Source: Microbacteriaceae bacterium
GTDB taxonomy: Bacteria > Actinomycetota > Actinomycetes > Actinomycetales > Microbacteriaceae
Direction of reading: 5' to 3'
DNA length: 64,000 nt
Assembly: GCA_024639935.1 (NCBI GenBank)
Contig: JAHEFZ010000008.1
Span: 27,240 to 91,239, forward strand
Part shown: piece by piece, positions 51,807 through 61,723 of the stretch
Numbering within the stretch: the stretch's first letter is position 1
Layout of the letters: each line of letters opens with the position of its first letter
Made by a program: the position numbers and the translations under genes
The notes under the pieces: generated by a model
Databases searched by the model: none
Told to the model about the DNA's origin: nothing
What the model saw: the letters and a program-made list of their open reading frames with translations, nothing else

Positions 51807-52364
51807 GTGAAGACCTCGTCCTCTAACCCCTACCACGTCAACGTTTTTGATGTGTCACATCGCATCGGCGAAGATCGCGAAAAGCACCTTGAATTCCCCG
51901 CACCGCAACGTTTGGGCGAAGGAGTCGCCGTCGTCCACGAAGGCACCCCAATCGTGATGGATGTTCGCCTCGAGGGACTCCACGACGGCATTTTGGTATC
52001 CGCCGAGGTCGAAACAACGGCCGAAGCGGAGTGTGTTCGCTGCCTCGATCAGGTCACGGTCCCGGTCGAAGTGGAATTTCACGAACTTTTCGCGTATTCT
52101 CCTACGGAGGAACTCGAGTATTCGGTTCACGATAATCACGTGGATTGTGAACAGCTTGTTCGAGACGCGGTGGTGTTAGAACTGCCGTTCCAACCACTGT
52201 GCGACGAGGACTGTCTGGGGCTCGATCCGGAAACGGGCGACAAGCTGATGGAACCGCGTCCCAACGATATGCCGCACATCGATCCACGATGGGCAGCCCT
52301 AGAGGCTTTGGCTTCTGACGACACAACCACGGCCGATAAACCGGCCGCGAAAAAGAGGAAATAA
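51807..52364 (+). CDS. YceD/DUF177-family protein
   Basis: [35 protein letters not shown]; immediately upstream of rpmF. Confidence 0.92.
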   Translation: MKTSSSNPYHVNVFDVSHRIGEDREKHLEFPAPQRLGEGVAVVHEGTPIVMDVRLEGLHDGILVSAEVETTAEAECVRCLDQVTVPVEVEFHELFAYSPTEELEYSVHDNHVDCEQLVRDAVVLELPFQPLCDEDCLGLDPETGDKLMEPRPNDMPHIDPRWAALEALASDDTTTADKPAAKKRK

Positions 52365-52366
52365 TC

Positions 52367-52570
52367 ATGGCAGTTCCCAAGCGCAAACAGTCGCGTTCCA
52401 ACACGCGCTCTCGCCGATCGCAGTGGAAGGCTGAAATCCCCACGCTCGTCAAGACCGTGGAGAACGGCAAAACCGTCTACAGCCTCCCGCACCGCGCCAA
52501 GGTTGTCACCGATTCCGTCGGCACGGAACTCTTTATGGAGTACAAGGGCCGCAAGGTTGCCGACGTCTAA
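52367..52570 (+). CDS. rpmF: 50S ribosomal protein L32 (cysteine-free form)
   Basis: [46 protein letters not shown]. Confidence 0.96.
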   Translation: MAVPKRKQSRSNTRSRRSQWKAEIPTLVKTVENGKTVYSLPHRAKVVTDSVGTELFMEYKGRKVADV

Positions 52571-52583
52571 ATCTTTGTGAACG

Positions 52584-52618
52584 ACAGCGCGTCAGGAAGG
52601 TAGATTCCGGCGCGCTGT
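52584..52618 (+). terminator. Bulged hairpin between rpmF and rnc
   Basis: ACAGCGCG-TCA-GGAA-GGTAGA-TTCC-GG-CGCGCTGT. Confidence 0.45.
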
Positions 52619-52628
52619 TCTCATTCTC

Positions 52629-53321
52629 ATGACCGCGACTCCAGGATTCCGTGACCCCGCCGAACTCGCGGGGATACTCGGGGTGTCGATTCCCTCGGAC
52701 CTTCTCGAGCAGGCTCTCACTCATCGCTCCTTCGCCTATGAACACGGGGGTAGCCACTACGAACGCCTCGAATTCCTCGGTGATGCGATTCTGCAACAGG
52801 TCATCACTCTCGAGTTGTATGAACGCTTTCGTGATCTTCCCGAGGGTGATTTATCCAAGCGCCGTGCGGCGCTCGTCAGTACATCCGCCCTCGCCGAGGT
52901 TGCGCGGTCAATTGACCTCGGCGGTTTCCTTCGGCTCGGCAACGGCGAAGTGTCGACCGGCGGTCACGACAAGTCCTCGCTTCTCGCTGACATTGTCGAA
53001 TCACTAATTGGCGCAACGTATCTCAGCCTGGGCCAGAAGGCCGCATCCAAATTGGTCATCCGGTTGATCGGGCCACTTTTCGCCCAGTCGGACCGCTTTG
53101 GTTTCTCGATGGACCACAAGACCGCGCTGCAGGAGCACTGTGACCGACTTTCCATGGGCAAGCCCGTTTACGCCGTCACCGCGGAAGGTCCCGATCATTC
53201 GCGCGTGTTCCAGGCAACGGTCTCGTGCGACGGGGTTTCGTTGGGGGCGGGACGCGGCTCGAGCAAGAAGGCCGCCGAAGCCGCGGCAGCGTTCGCGGCA
53301 CTTGACGAGCTGTCTCGATAG
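52629..53321 (+). CDS. rnc: Ribonuclease III
   Basis: THRSFAYEHGGSHYERLEFLGDAILQQVIT; C-terminal dsRBD. Confidence 0.96.
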   Translation: MTATPGFRDPAELAGILGVSIPSDLLEQALTHRSFAYEHGGSHYERLEFLGDAILQQVITLELYERFRDLPEGDLSKRRAALVSTSALAEVARSIDLGGFLRLGNGEVSTGGHDKSSLLADIVESLIGATYLSLGQKAASKLVIRLIGPLFAQSDRFGFSMDHKTALQEHCDRLSMGKPVYAVTAEGPDHSRVFQATVSCDGVSLGAGRGSSKKAAEAAAAFAALDELSR

Positions 53322-53324
53322 CCG

Positions 53325-54209
53325 ATGCCGGAACTTCCCGAGGTCGAAGTCGTCCGTCAAGGACTAGTGACGCATCTCGTCGGCGCTCGTGTGTCCGAGG
53401 TGACCATTTTTGACACGCGCGCGCTCAAGCGTCACCCCGGGAGCACCGAGCATTTCGCCTCCACGCTGACGGGTGCCCGGATCGAGTCGGCGGTTCGACG
53501 GGGCAAATTCGTCTGGTGTCCTCTTGACACCGGAGACGCGTTGGTTATTCACCTCGGAATGAGTGGCCAGATTCGTGTTGTTGACGATGGGCCTATCCGT
53601 CATGAACGGGTCCGTCTGTCTCTCGATGGACGGCCGGCCATCGCATTCGTCGACCAACGTCTCTTCGGTTCACTTGCACTGGACGCGCTGGTCGACGGGC
53701 AGGACGGATTTCCTGCTGGCGAAGGCTCGGACTCCCCGAACCTGCCGTCCTCGGTGATGCATATTGCGCGGGACGTCCTCGACCCCGCCCTCGACATCGA
53801 CGCCCTGATCGCACGATTTCGTCAGCGAACAAGCGGTGTGAAGGCCGCACTTCTCAACCAGGGTCTCGTCTCGGGAATCGGAAATATTTATGCCGACGAG
53901 GCGCTGTGGGCTGCTCAGATTCACTATGGGACGCCCGCAAATCAAATTCGCCCGATTGACTACCGACGACTCTTTGAGGCCGTTCGTGGGGTGATGACCA
54001 TGGCGCTCGAGGCCGGCGGCACATCATTTGACGCGCTCTATGTCAATGTCAATGGTGACTCAGGGTACTTCGATGTGTCGCTCAACGCCTACGGTCAAGG
54101 CGGCAGGCCCTGTGCCCGATGTGAAACTCTCATCGTCCGAGTGCCGTGGCAGAACCGCTCGTCGCACTTCTGCCCGCGCTGTCAGCGGTCTGCGCGAACC
54201 CGCCGTTAA
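53325..54209 (+). CDS. mutM: Formamidopyrimidine-DNA glycosylase
   Basis: MPELPEVEVVRQGL; zinc finger CARCETLIVRVPWQNRSSHFCPRC. Confidence 0.97.
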   Translation: MPELPEVEVVRQGLVTHLVGARVSEVTIFDTRALKRHPGSTEHFASTLTGARIESAVRRGKFVWCPLDTGDALVIHLGMSGQIRVVDDGPIRHERVRLSLDGRPAIAFVDQRLFGSLALDALVDGQDGFPAGEGSDSPNLPSSVMHIARDVLDPALDIDALIARFRQRTSGVKAALLNQGLVSGIGNIYADEALWAAQIHYGTPANQIRPIDYRRLFEAVRGVMTMALEAGGTSFDALYVNVNGDSGYFDVSLNAYGQGGRPCARCETLIVRVPWQNRSSHFCPRCQRSARTRR

Positions 54210-54229
54210 TTTTCCTCGGAACAGTCGGG

Positions 54230-54235
54230 GATAAT
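54230..54235 (+). promoter_or_regulatory. -10 box GATAAT, 6 nt from smc ATG
   Basis: GATAAT-AGAGAA-ATG. Confidence 0.55.
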
Positions 54236-54241
54236 AGAGAA

Positions 54242-57200
54242 ATGTATCTGAAGTCCCTCACCCTCAAGGGCTTCAAGTCGTTCGCGCAACCGACGACCTT
54301 TCAGTTCGAGCCAGGGGTCACTGCTGTCGTCGGCCCCAACGGATCGGGCAAGTCGAACGTCGTTGATGGACTCGCGTGGGTCATGGGTGAGCAAGGCGCA
54401 AAGACGCTTCGCGGCGGGAAGATGGACGACGTCATCTTTGCCGGAACGGCCACGCGCGGCCCACTTGGCCGGGCCGAGGTAACACTCACTATCGACAACT
54501 CGGACGGCGCGTTACCCATCGAATACACCGAGGTGACGATCTCGCGCATTCTTTTCCGCAACGGCCAGTCGGAGTACGCCATCAATGGCGAGTCCTGTCG
54601 GCTTCTCGACGTCCAAGAACTGCTGTCGGATTCAGGGCTGGGTCGCGAGATGCACGTCATCGTGGGCCAGGGTCGCCTCGACACGGTGCTGTCGGCAACG
54701 CCCGAGGACCGCCGCGGTTTCATCGAAGAAGCCGCCGGAATTCTCAAGCACCGCCGTCGCAAGGAAAAGACAGTTCGAAAACTTGACGCGATGCAGGCGA
54801 ACCTTACGCGACTGACGGACCTCTCCGGGGAGATTCGACGTCAACTCAAGCCTCTCGGGCAGCAGGCCGAAGTCGCGCGCGAGGCACAAAACATTGCATC
54901 GGTCGTTCGTGACGCTCGTGCGCGAATTCTTGCCGACGATGTCGTGGCGTTGCGCCGCGACATCAATGATCACCAACAAACGGAGACGGAACGCCAAACC
55001 GAAAGACTTGTCGTCGCCGACCAACTTGACCATGTTTTGCTTCGGATTCGAACCCTCGAACTCGATTTGACGTCGGATGTAGTCGATGGCCACCGCCGGG
55101 TCGCATTTGAACTCGAGCAGGTGAGAGAACGTTGTCGAAACCTCAGCCAAATCGTCCGCGACCGCATCACGCTCTTGTCCCAGGACATCTCGGAATCCAC
55201 TCCAATCCTCGCGATTTCAGACGAGATGGTCGAGGTCGCACGACGTGACGTTTCCGCGCTCGAACTCCAGGTCACGGAAATGGAAGCTAACGTCGGAGCT
55301 GCTGCCGCAACGACCGCGACAGCTGCAGCAAACCTCGAGGCCATCGATCACGAGATAGCCGACCAGAGCGTGCTCATTACTCAGCACGACCTTGACCGCG
55401 CTTCGCTCGAGGGTCGCGTCGATCTCGCGCGTTCGCGGGTGGCGAGTGCACAGGGTGAACTTTTGCGCAGCGAGAGTGCTCGCGAGGCGGCCGCACTTCG
55501 TCAGACCGAGGCCGAGTCCGCACTGTCCGAAATTGATGATGCTCCCGGTGGAACGAACACGGAACTAGAGCGTGCCGTGACGACGGCGGATTCGCGGGTT
55601 CTCGAGTTGCACTCTAAGGTCGACGCCGACCGGGAAGCCCTTCACACTCTCGAACGTGAACGCGACGCTCTTGCCGCCCGTGTATCGGCATTGTCGTTGG
55701 CGTTGGAATCGAAAGATGGACGCGATTCAGTCACGGGTCGTCGTGGAATCCGCGGTCTTGTCGCCGACAACATTACGGTGACTCCCGGTTTCGAGGCGGC
55801 GATCACGGCAGCCTTAGGAGGCTTGGCTGACGCGATTCTTGCCGACACGCGGGATAGTGCAATCGATGCTCTCGCTCACGCGACCGAGACCGACGCTGGT
55901 CGCGTAGAGGTAGTGCTGGCAAAAACCGACGGTCCGACGCCAGACGTGATCGCCGTGGCGGGCGTGAAATCTGCGTCGGAGTTTGTCGTGGGGCCGGCCG
56001 GAGTTGCCGGAGTCTTGTCCCGCACATACGTCGCCGACGACCTCGATGCGGCTCGAGCTGCGTGGCCATCAATTGTCTCGGCGGGAATCGCCGATTCCGC
56101 AATTCTGGTGACTCGCTCAGGCGAGGTGATGACTCGATTTGTCCTGCGCGGCGGACACGGCGCTCAACAATCGCGGATCGAATTGGCTGGCGAGCGCGAT
56201 CAGGCGAAGACAGCACTGGGAACCGTCTCGACTGAAATCGAACGCCGGCGCAATGCGCTCGACTCTCTTCGCGACGAACTGAACTCCGCCAAGATGATCG
56301 CCGCGACAGCACTTGCTGACTTACGCTCGGCCGACGCGCGCAACGCCGAAGTTGTCTCCGAGAAGTCGAGGCTTCGGGCTCAGGCGGACGCTGCAGGCTC
56401 GGAAATTGAGCGCATCAGCCTGGCCCTCGACAAGGCGACGAGCGCCGTCGACGAAGCCGAAGCGCACCTCGGTGACACGGTTCGCGCGCTCGAGGCGTTC
56501 ATTGCAACCCCGCGTCCGTCACTCGACGCATCCTCGCGTGACAACGCCGTGTTGGCTCTCGAGGCGTCTCGAGCGGTCGAATTGCAGGTTCGAATTGATA
56601 TGGAGACCATTCGTGAACGGGTTCGCTCGGAACGCGATCGAGCGGACGAAATGGCACGAACGCTTGAAGCCGATCGCACGGCAGCCGCTGAGCGCGCCGC
56701 ACAGCGGGTCCAGCGGCGGGGCCAACTCGAAAATGCGGAGAGAATTTCGAGCGACATCCCCCCGATACTTGCGGCACTCGATGCGAGTGTGTCGGAGGCG
56801 CAGGTCAGACTTGCAGACGCTGAACGCGCCCGTGCCGCCAGTTCGGGGGAACTGACCGACCTTCGATCCCGGGAAACGGAACTGAGAACGCGCCTCAGTG
56901 CCGTGACCGACGGCGTCCACGGGCTCGAGATGCAGATCTACGAGAAGCGCCTTCACCTGGGCAATCTTCTCGAGCGAGCTGCGGACGAGATGGCGTTCAC
57001 CGAACAGGTTCTCGTCGACGAATACGGCCCTGACACACTCGTTCCCGTGTTGGCCGGCGACCCGGTGCCTTTTGTGCGAATCGAACAGGAAGCGCGCTTG
57101 AAGGCTGCCGAGAAGTCGATGGATCAACTCGGTCGAGTGAACCCACTCGCCCTCGAAGAATTTGCGGCTCTCGAACAACGCCATCAATTCCTTACCGAAC

Positions 57201-57736
57201 AGTTGGCTGATCTCGAGAAGACACGACTTGACCTCCTGCAGATTATTGACGACCTTGACGAGCGCATGCAGTCGATTTTCGTGGACGCCTTCCGCGACAC
57301 AAAGGCAGCGTTCGACGCGATTTTGCCAATCCTGTTCCCTGGCGGAACAGGACATCTCACCCTCACCGATCCTGATTCGCCGTTGACCACGGGCATCGAA
57401 GTCAGCGTCAAGCCCGCCGGAAAGAAGATTGAACGTCTGTCGTTATTGTCGGGCGGGGAGCGTTCGCTTGCGGCCGTTGCCCTCCTAGTCGCCATCTTCA
57501 AAGCGCGTCCGTCACCGTTCTACATCCTTGACGAGGTGGAGGCTGCTCTTGATGACGCAAACCTCGGTCGTCTGTTGAGCATCTTTGAAGAATTACGCGC
57601 GTCGTCGCAGCTGATCATCATCACGCACCAAAAGCGCACGATGGAAATTGCGGACGCGCTCTACGGTGTCTCGATGCGTAACGACGGGGTCAGCGCCGTC
57701 GTCGGTCAGCGCGTCGCGGCTGCGGTCGAAGCGTAG
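54242..57736 (+). CDS. smc: Chromosome segregation protein SMC
   Basis: MYLKSLTLKGFKSFAQPTTFQFEPGVTAVVGPNGSGKSNVVD; LSGGERSLAAVALLVAIF; FYILDEVEAALDDAN. Confidence 0.98.
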   Translation: MYLKSLTLKGFKSFAQPTTFQFEPGVTAVVGPNGSGKSNVVDGLAWVMGEQGAKTLRGGKMDDVIFAGTATRGPLGRAEVTLTIDNSDGALPIEYTEVTISRILFRNGQSEYAINGESCRLLDVQELLSDSGLGREMHVIVGQGRLDTVLSATPEDRRGFIEEAAGILKHRRRKEKTVRKLDAMQANLTRLTDLSGEIRRQLKPLGQQAEVAREAQNIASVVRDARARILADDVVALRRDINDHQQTETERQTERLVVADQLDHVLLRIRTLELDLTSDVVDGHRRVAFELEQVRERCRNLSQIVRDRITLLSQDISESTPILAISDEMVEVARRDVSALELQVTEMEANVGAAAATTATAAANLEAIDHEIADQSVLITQHDLDRASLEGRVDLARSRVASAQGELLRSESAREAAALRQTEAESALSEIDDAPGGTNTELERAVTTADSRVLELHSKVDADREALHTLERERDALAARVSALSLALESKDGRDSVTGRRGIRGLVADNITVTPGFEAAITAALGGLADAILADTRDSAIDALAHATETDAGRVEVVLAKTDGPTPDVIAVAGVKSASEFVVGPAGVAGVLSRTYVADDLDAARAAWPSIVSAGIADSAILVTRSGEVMTRFVLRGGHGAQQSRIELAGERDQAKTALGTVSTEIERRRNALDSLRDELNSAKMIAATALADLRSADARNAEVVSEKSRLRAQADAAGSEIERISLALDKATSAVDEAEAHLGDTVRALEAFIATPRPSLDASSRDNAVLALEASRAVELQVRIDMETIRERVRSERDRADEMARTLEADRTAAAERAAQRVQRRGQLENAERISSDIPPILAALDASVSEAQVRLADAERARAASSGELTDLRSRETELRTRLSAVTDGVHGLEMQIYEKRLHLGNLLERAADEMAFTEQVLVDEYGPDTLVPVLAGDPVPFVRIEQEARLKAAEKSMDQLGRVNPLALEEFAALEQRHQFLTEQLADLEKTRLDLLQIIDDLDERMQSIFVDAFRDTKAAFDAILPILFPGGTGHLTLTDPDSPLTTGIEVSVKPAGKKIERLSLLSGGERSLAAVALLVAIFKARPSPFYILDEVEAALDDANLGRLLSIFEELRASSQLIIITHQKRTMEIADALYGVSMRNDGVSAVVGQRVAAAVEA

Positions 57737-57739
57737 GCT
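57734..57739 (+). promoter_or_regulatory. -10 box TAGGCT, 6 nt from ftsY ATG, overlapping the smc stop codon
   Basis: TAGGCT-CGGTTC-ATG; TAG is also the smc stop. Confidence 0.6.
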
Positions 57740-57745
57740 CGGTTC

Positions 57746-58621
57746 ATGGCGTGGTCCTTATCGAAGGCATTCAGAGGCCTCTTTGCGGGGGCGCGTGAAG
57801 TCGAGCCACAGGACTGGGAAAACCTTGAGGACACCCTGCTGCGGGCCGACTTCGGGCCGCGAGTAACCGACGAGGTCATCGAGGCGGTTCATGCGATTGC
57901 TGATGGGTCAAAACCGCTTGACACCGACGACCTTCGTCGTATCCTCGGCGAGGTTCTCGAGGAACGGCTCGCGTCGTTCGATCCGACCCTGTCCTTGACC
58001 TCCGAATCCGGAAAACCCGCAGTCGTCCTTGTTGTCGGTGTAAACGGTGTCGGAAAAACCACGACCATTGGAAAATTGGCGAAGTTCATCGCCACCCGCG
58101 GAAAGCGCGTCCTCGTGGGCGCGGCGGACACGTTCCGCGCCGCGGCGGTCGATCAACTCGCTACGTGGGCGGAGCGCGCCGGCGCTGATATCGTCAAACC
58201 GCAACAGGACGGACAGGACCCCGCTTCCGTCGCTTTTCAAACGGTCGAGCGCGCTGTTGCGAGTGGCCACGAGATTGTCATCATCGACACGGCCGGGAGA
58301 CTTCACACCAAATCGGGGTTGATGGATGAACTCGCCAAGATCAAGCGCGTCGTACAGAAAAGCGTTCCCATTTCCGAGGTCCTTCTCGTTCTTGATGCGA
58401 CAACGGGGCAAAACGGCCTCAATCAGGCCGAAGCGTTTCTCGAACAGGCCGGCGTCACGGGTCTGGTTCTCACAAAACTGGATGGAAGCGCACGCGGTGG
58501 ATTTGTCTTCGCGGTTCAAGAACTAACGGGTATTCCCGTCAAGTTGGTTGGGCAGGGTGAGGGAATCGATGACTTGACCGGGTTCACGCCACACGTGTTT
58601 GTTCGCCAGTTGCTTGACTAA
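57746..58621 (+). CDS. ftsY: Signal recognition particle receptor FtsY
   Basis: VVLVVGVNGVGKTTTIGKLAKFIA, DTAGRLHTKSGLMDELAKIKRV; short N-terminus. Confidence 0.97.
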   Translation: MAWSLSKAFRGLFAGAREVEPQDWENLEDTLLRADFGPRVTDEVIEAVHAIADGSKPLDTDDLRRILGEVLEERLASFDPTLSLTSESGKPAVVLVVGVNGVGKTTTIGKLAKFIATRGKRVLVGAADTFRAAAVDQLATWAERAGADIVKPQQDGQDPASVAFQTVERAVASGHEIVIIDTAGRLHTKSGLMDELAKIKRVVQKSVPISEVLLVLDATTGQNGLNQAEAFLEQAGVTGLVLTKLDGSARGGFVFAVQELTGIPVKLVGQGEGIDDLTGFTPHVFVRQLLD

Positions 58622-58626
58622 CCGCA

Positions 58627-58632
58627 TACTCT
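58627..58632 (+). promoter_or_regulatory. -10 box TACTCT, 7 nt from ATG 58640
   Basis: TACTCT-TGAGGGC-ATG. Confidence 0.55.
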
Positions 58633-58639
58633 TGAGGGC

Positions 58640-59149
58640 ATGAAGCGCACATTCGATGGACACGATCCGGTCGTTGCCGATGGCGCATGGATATCGCCCA
58701 CGGCGATGCTCATCGGACGCGTCACAATCGGGTCGATGGCTTCGGTGTACTTCGGCGCGGTACTGCGAGGAGACGTCAATTCGATTTCCCTCGGCGACGG
58801 TTCGAACATCCAGGACAACGTCGCGGTTCATTGCGACAGCGACAAACCGACCGTTATTGGCCGTGGAGTATCGGTTGGGCACGCCGCGGTCGTTCATGGT
58901 TGCACCATTGGCGACGATTGCCTCATCGGGATGAACGCGACAGTGCTGTCCGGGGCGGTCATCGGGAACGAATCGCTGGTTGCTGCGGGCTCTGTCGTAC
59001 TGGAGGGGACAATAATTCCACCTCGGTCACTGGTGGCGGGCGTTCCCGGAAAAGTGCGCCGTGAATTGACCGATGCCGAGGTCGAGGGTATTCGCCACAA
59101 CGCGCGTCACTATCACGAACTCAGTCTTCACCACGCGCGCGAAGACTAG
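58640..59149 (+). CDS. Gamma-carbonic-anhydrase-like left-handed beta-helix protein
   Basis: Hexapeptide repeats: TAMLIGRVTIGSMASVYFGAVLRGDVNSISLGDGSNIQDNVAVHCD..VGHAAVVHGCTIGDDCLIGMNATVLSGAVIG. Confidence 0.92.
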   Translation: MKRTFDGHDPVVADGAWISPTAMLIGRVTIGSMASVYFGAVLRGDVNSISLGDGSNIQDNVAVHCDSDKPTVIGRGVSVGHAAVVHGCTIGDDCLIGMNATVLSGAVIGNESLVAAGSVVLEGTIIPPRSLVAGVPGKVRRELTDAEVEGIRHNARHYHELSLHHARED

Positions 59150-59161
59150 TCTGGAAGGGTT

Positions 59162-60709
59162 ATGGCCGTCTTTGGAACCCTCTCCGAGAAACTCACGTCC
59201 GCCCTCTCGAATCTTCGCACGAAGGGTAAACTCAGCGCAGCGGATGTCGATGGAACTGTCCGCGAGATTCGCCGAGCGCTGCTCGATGCCGACGTTTCGC
59301 TCGACGTAGTCAAGTCATTCACGGGAAAGATTCGCGATCGGGCATTGTCGGATGCGGTCAACAAAGCCCTCAATCCGGCGCAACAGGTCGTTCAAATTGT
59401 CAACGAGGAACTGGTCGAGATTCTCGGTGGCACACAGTCACAATTGACCTTCGCTAAGACCCCTCCAACCGTCATCATGTTGGCCGGCCTACAGGGTTCG
59501 GGCAAGACGACGTTTGCGGGGAAACTTGCGCGGTACCTCAAGTCCCAGGGGCACACCCCGGTGCTGGTCGCGTGTGACCTCCAGCGCCCCAACGCGGTCA
59601 CGCAGTTGACGGTGGTCGCGGAGCAGGCAGGTGTGCAGATCTTTGCTCCTGAGCCAGGCAACGGCAAGGGAAACCCTGTCTCGGTCGCCAAGGACGGCGT
59701 GAAGTATGCAAAGCAAAAGATGTACGACACGGTAATCATTGACACCGCGGGACGCCTCGGTGTCGACGAGGACCTGATGCGTGAGGCGCGAGCCGTTCGA
59801 GACGCAACGAATCCCGACGAGGTCCTGTTCGTTCTCGATGCGATGATCGGCCAAGATGCGGTCCTCACCGCAAAGGCCTTCCAGGACGGCGTCGACTTCA
59901 CGGGTGTTGTGCTGACAAAACTCGACGGTGATGCCCGAGGCGGCGCCGCACTCTCGGTTAGCGGACTGACGGACCGCCCTATCGTGTTCGCCTCGACCGG
60001 CGAAAGCCTCGATGCACTGGAACCCTTCTACCCCGACCGAATGGCGAGTCGAATTCTCGATCTCGGGGACATTCTCACGCTCATCGAACAGGCGCAAAAA
60101 AACTTCGACGAGGAAGACGCCAACAAGGTCGCCGAAAAGATTCAGTCGAACTCCTTTACGCTTCAAGACTTCCTCGAACAGCTGCAGCAGGTGCGCAAAA
60201 TGGGGTCGATGAAGGGGCTTCTCGGAATGATGCCGGGGGCTGGCAAAATGCGTGAGCAGATCGACAATTTTGACGAAAAGGAAATCGACCGCACCGAAGC
60301 CATCATTCGGTCGATGACTCCCGCCGAGCGTGAAACCCCTCGATTGCTCAACGGTTCGAGACGACTTCGAATCGCGAAGGGTTCGGGAATGACCGTCACC
60401 GACGTGAACCAACTCGTCATCCGATTCGAATCCGCCGCAAAGATGATGAAGACGGTCGCCAAGGGCGGAACCCCGAACATCCCTGGCATGGGGCCGGTTC
60501 CCGGGGTTCGCCCGAAGGGCAAAGCGATTACCGCCAAAAAAGGGTCGCGTTCGGGGAACCCAGCCAAGCGCGCCGCTGAAAACGCGGCGATTCACTCGGC
60601 GTCGTCCCCCACGGGAAATAGTTTTGGGCTCGGTTCAGAACCGACTTCCGAATTAGGCGACAAGGATCACGAGACACTGCGTCGTCTTTTGGAACGCGGC
60701 GGACTGTGA
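59162..60709 (+). CDS. ffh: Signal recognition particle protein Ffh (SRP54)
   Basis: VIMLAGLQGSGKTTFAGKLARYL, IIDTAGRLGVDEDLMREAR, C-terminal M domain. Confidence 0.98.
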   Translation: MAVFGTLSEKLTSALSNLRTKGKLSAADVDGTVREIRRALLDADVSLDVVKSFTGKIRDRALSDAVNKALNPAQQVVQIVNEELVEILGGTQSQLTFAKTPPTVIMLAGLQGSGKTTFAGKLARYLKSQGHTPVLVACDLQRPNAVTQLTVVAEQAGVQIFAPEPGNGKGNPVSVAKDGVKYAKQKMYDTVIIDTAGRLGVDEDLMREARAVRDATNPDEVLFVLDAMIGQDAVLTAKAFQDGVDFTGVVLTKLDGDARGGAALSVSGLTDRPIVFASTGESLDALEPFYPDRMASRILDLGDILTLIEQAQKNFDEEDANKVAEKIQSNSFTLQDFLEQLQQVRKMGSMKGLLGMMPGAGKMREQIDNFDEKEIDRTEAIIRSMTPAERETPRLLNGSRRLRIAKGSGMTVTDVNQLVIRFESAAKMMKTVAKGGTPNIPGMGPVPGVRPKGKAITAKKGSRSGNPAKRAAENAAIHSASSPTGNSFGLGSEPTSELGDKDHETLRRLLERGGL

Positions 60710-61575
60710 GCAACGACCGAATCTCACCGAAGGTCCTCGTCGCCATCGTTGGAACAGTCCTTGCCTGGTCGAGCGCTTTTGTCGTGATTCGTGCGGTCTT
60801 GCCGGTATTTTCACCGGGTGAACTGGCATTTCTTCGGCAACTGGTTGCGGTGCCACTTCTCGCCGTCTGGATGATCGGACACAAGTGGGTGTGGCCCACC
60901 GTTCGCGAATGGGTGCTCATCGCAGTTTTCGGACTCACCTGGTTTTCGACTTACATCGTGGCGCTCAACACCGCAGAACTGACACTTGATGCGGGGACCG
61001 CGTCGTTCATCGTCAACATCGGGCCCCTGCTGATTGCGGTGGGAGCGTTCGTGTTCCTCGGTGAAAAACTTTCGCGGAACCTCCTCGCCGGTGCACTGAT
61101 CGCCCTTGCTGGAGTTGGCCTGATTGCATGGGGCACATCATCAAGCGATCGGGTAGACCTTGTCGGTTTGCTGTGGGCGCTCGTCGCAACGGCGACGTAC
61201 GCCATCGGTGTACTGACCCAGAAGCCAGCTCTCGCGCGACTCTCGTCAAACCAGGTAACTCTTTTGGGTGCGGCGATCGCGTTGATTCCGTTGTTCTGGT
61301 GGGCGCCCGAAGCTTTCTTTCACGCGCAAACAGCGCCTATCGAGGCACTCGGGGGAGCAATCTGGCTCGGGGCAATTCCGACCGCGCTCGGCTTCGGGTT
61401 GTGGGGCTACGCGCTCAAACGAATGCCCGCGGGACGACTTGGTGTCTCGACCTACGTCGTTCCGCCGCTCGTTATTTTGGAGTCCGCTCTGGTTCTCGAC
61501 GAATGGCCTCACCCGGTCGCTCTCGTCGGCGGAGTGATCGCACTGGCGGGAGTGTGGTGGTCCCGACGGTCGTGA
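60706..61575 (+). CDS. EamA/DMT-family transporter
   Basis: 10-TM pattern; GTGA overlap with ffh. Confidence 0.9.
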   Translation: MSNDRISPKVLVAIVGTVLAWSSAFVVIRAVLPVFSPGELAFLRQLVAVPLLAVWMIGHKWVWPTVREWVLIAVFGLTWFSTYIVALNTAELTLDAGTASFIVNIGPLLIAVGAFVFLGEKLSRNLLAGALIALAGVGLIAWGTSSSDRVDLVGLLWALVATATYAIGVLTQKPALARLSSNQVTLLGAAIALIPLFWWAPEAFFHAQTAPIEALGGAIWLGAIPTALGFGLWGYALKRMPAGRLGVSTYVVPPLVILESALVLDEWPHPVALVGGVIALAGVWWSRRS

Positions 61576-61723
61576 TTGGCAAACTCGGGGTTTTTCTGGC
61601 AGACTGAGGACTTGTGTCCATCTCGTAGGACCCTCTAACCCTGCGAAATGGCGTCCTGCTTCCGCATTCGAGCAACCCCACGCTTGAAACGCGGTGCGTC
61701 ATCGCAAACAAATCTGGAGAATC

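Noticed and set aside
59489-60595. 368-aa antisense ORF opposite ffh
   Set aside because: Shadow ORF; ffh is unambiguous.
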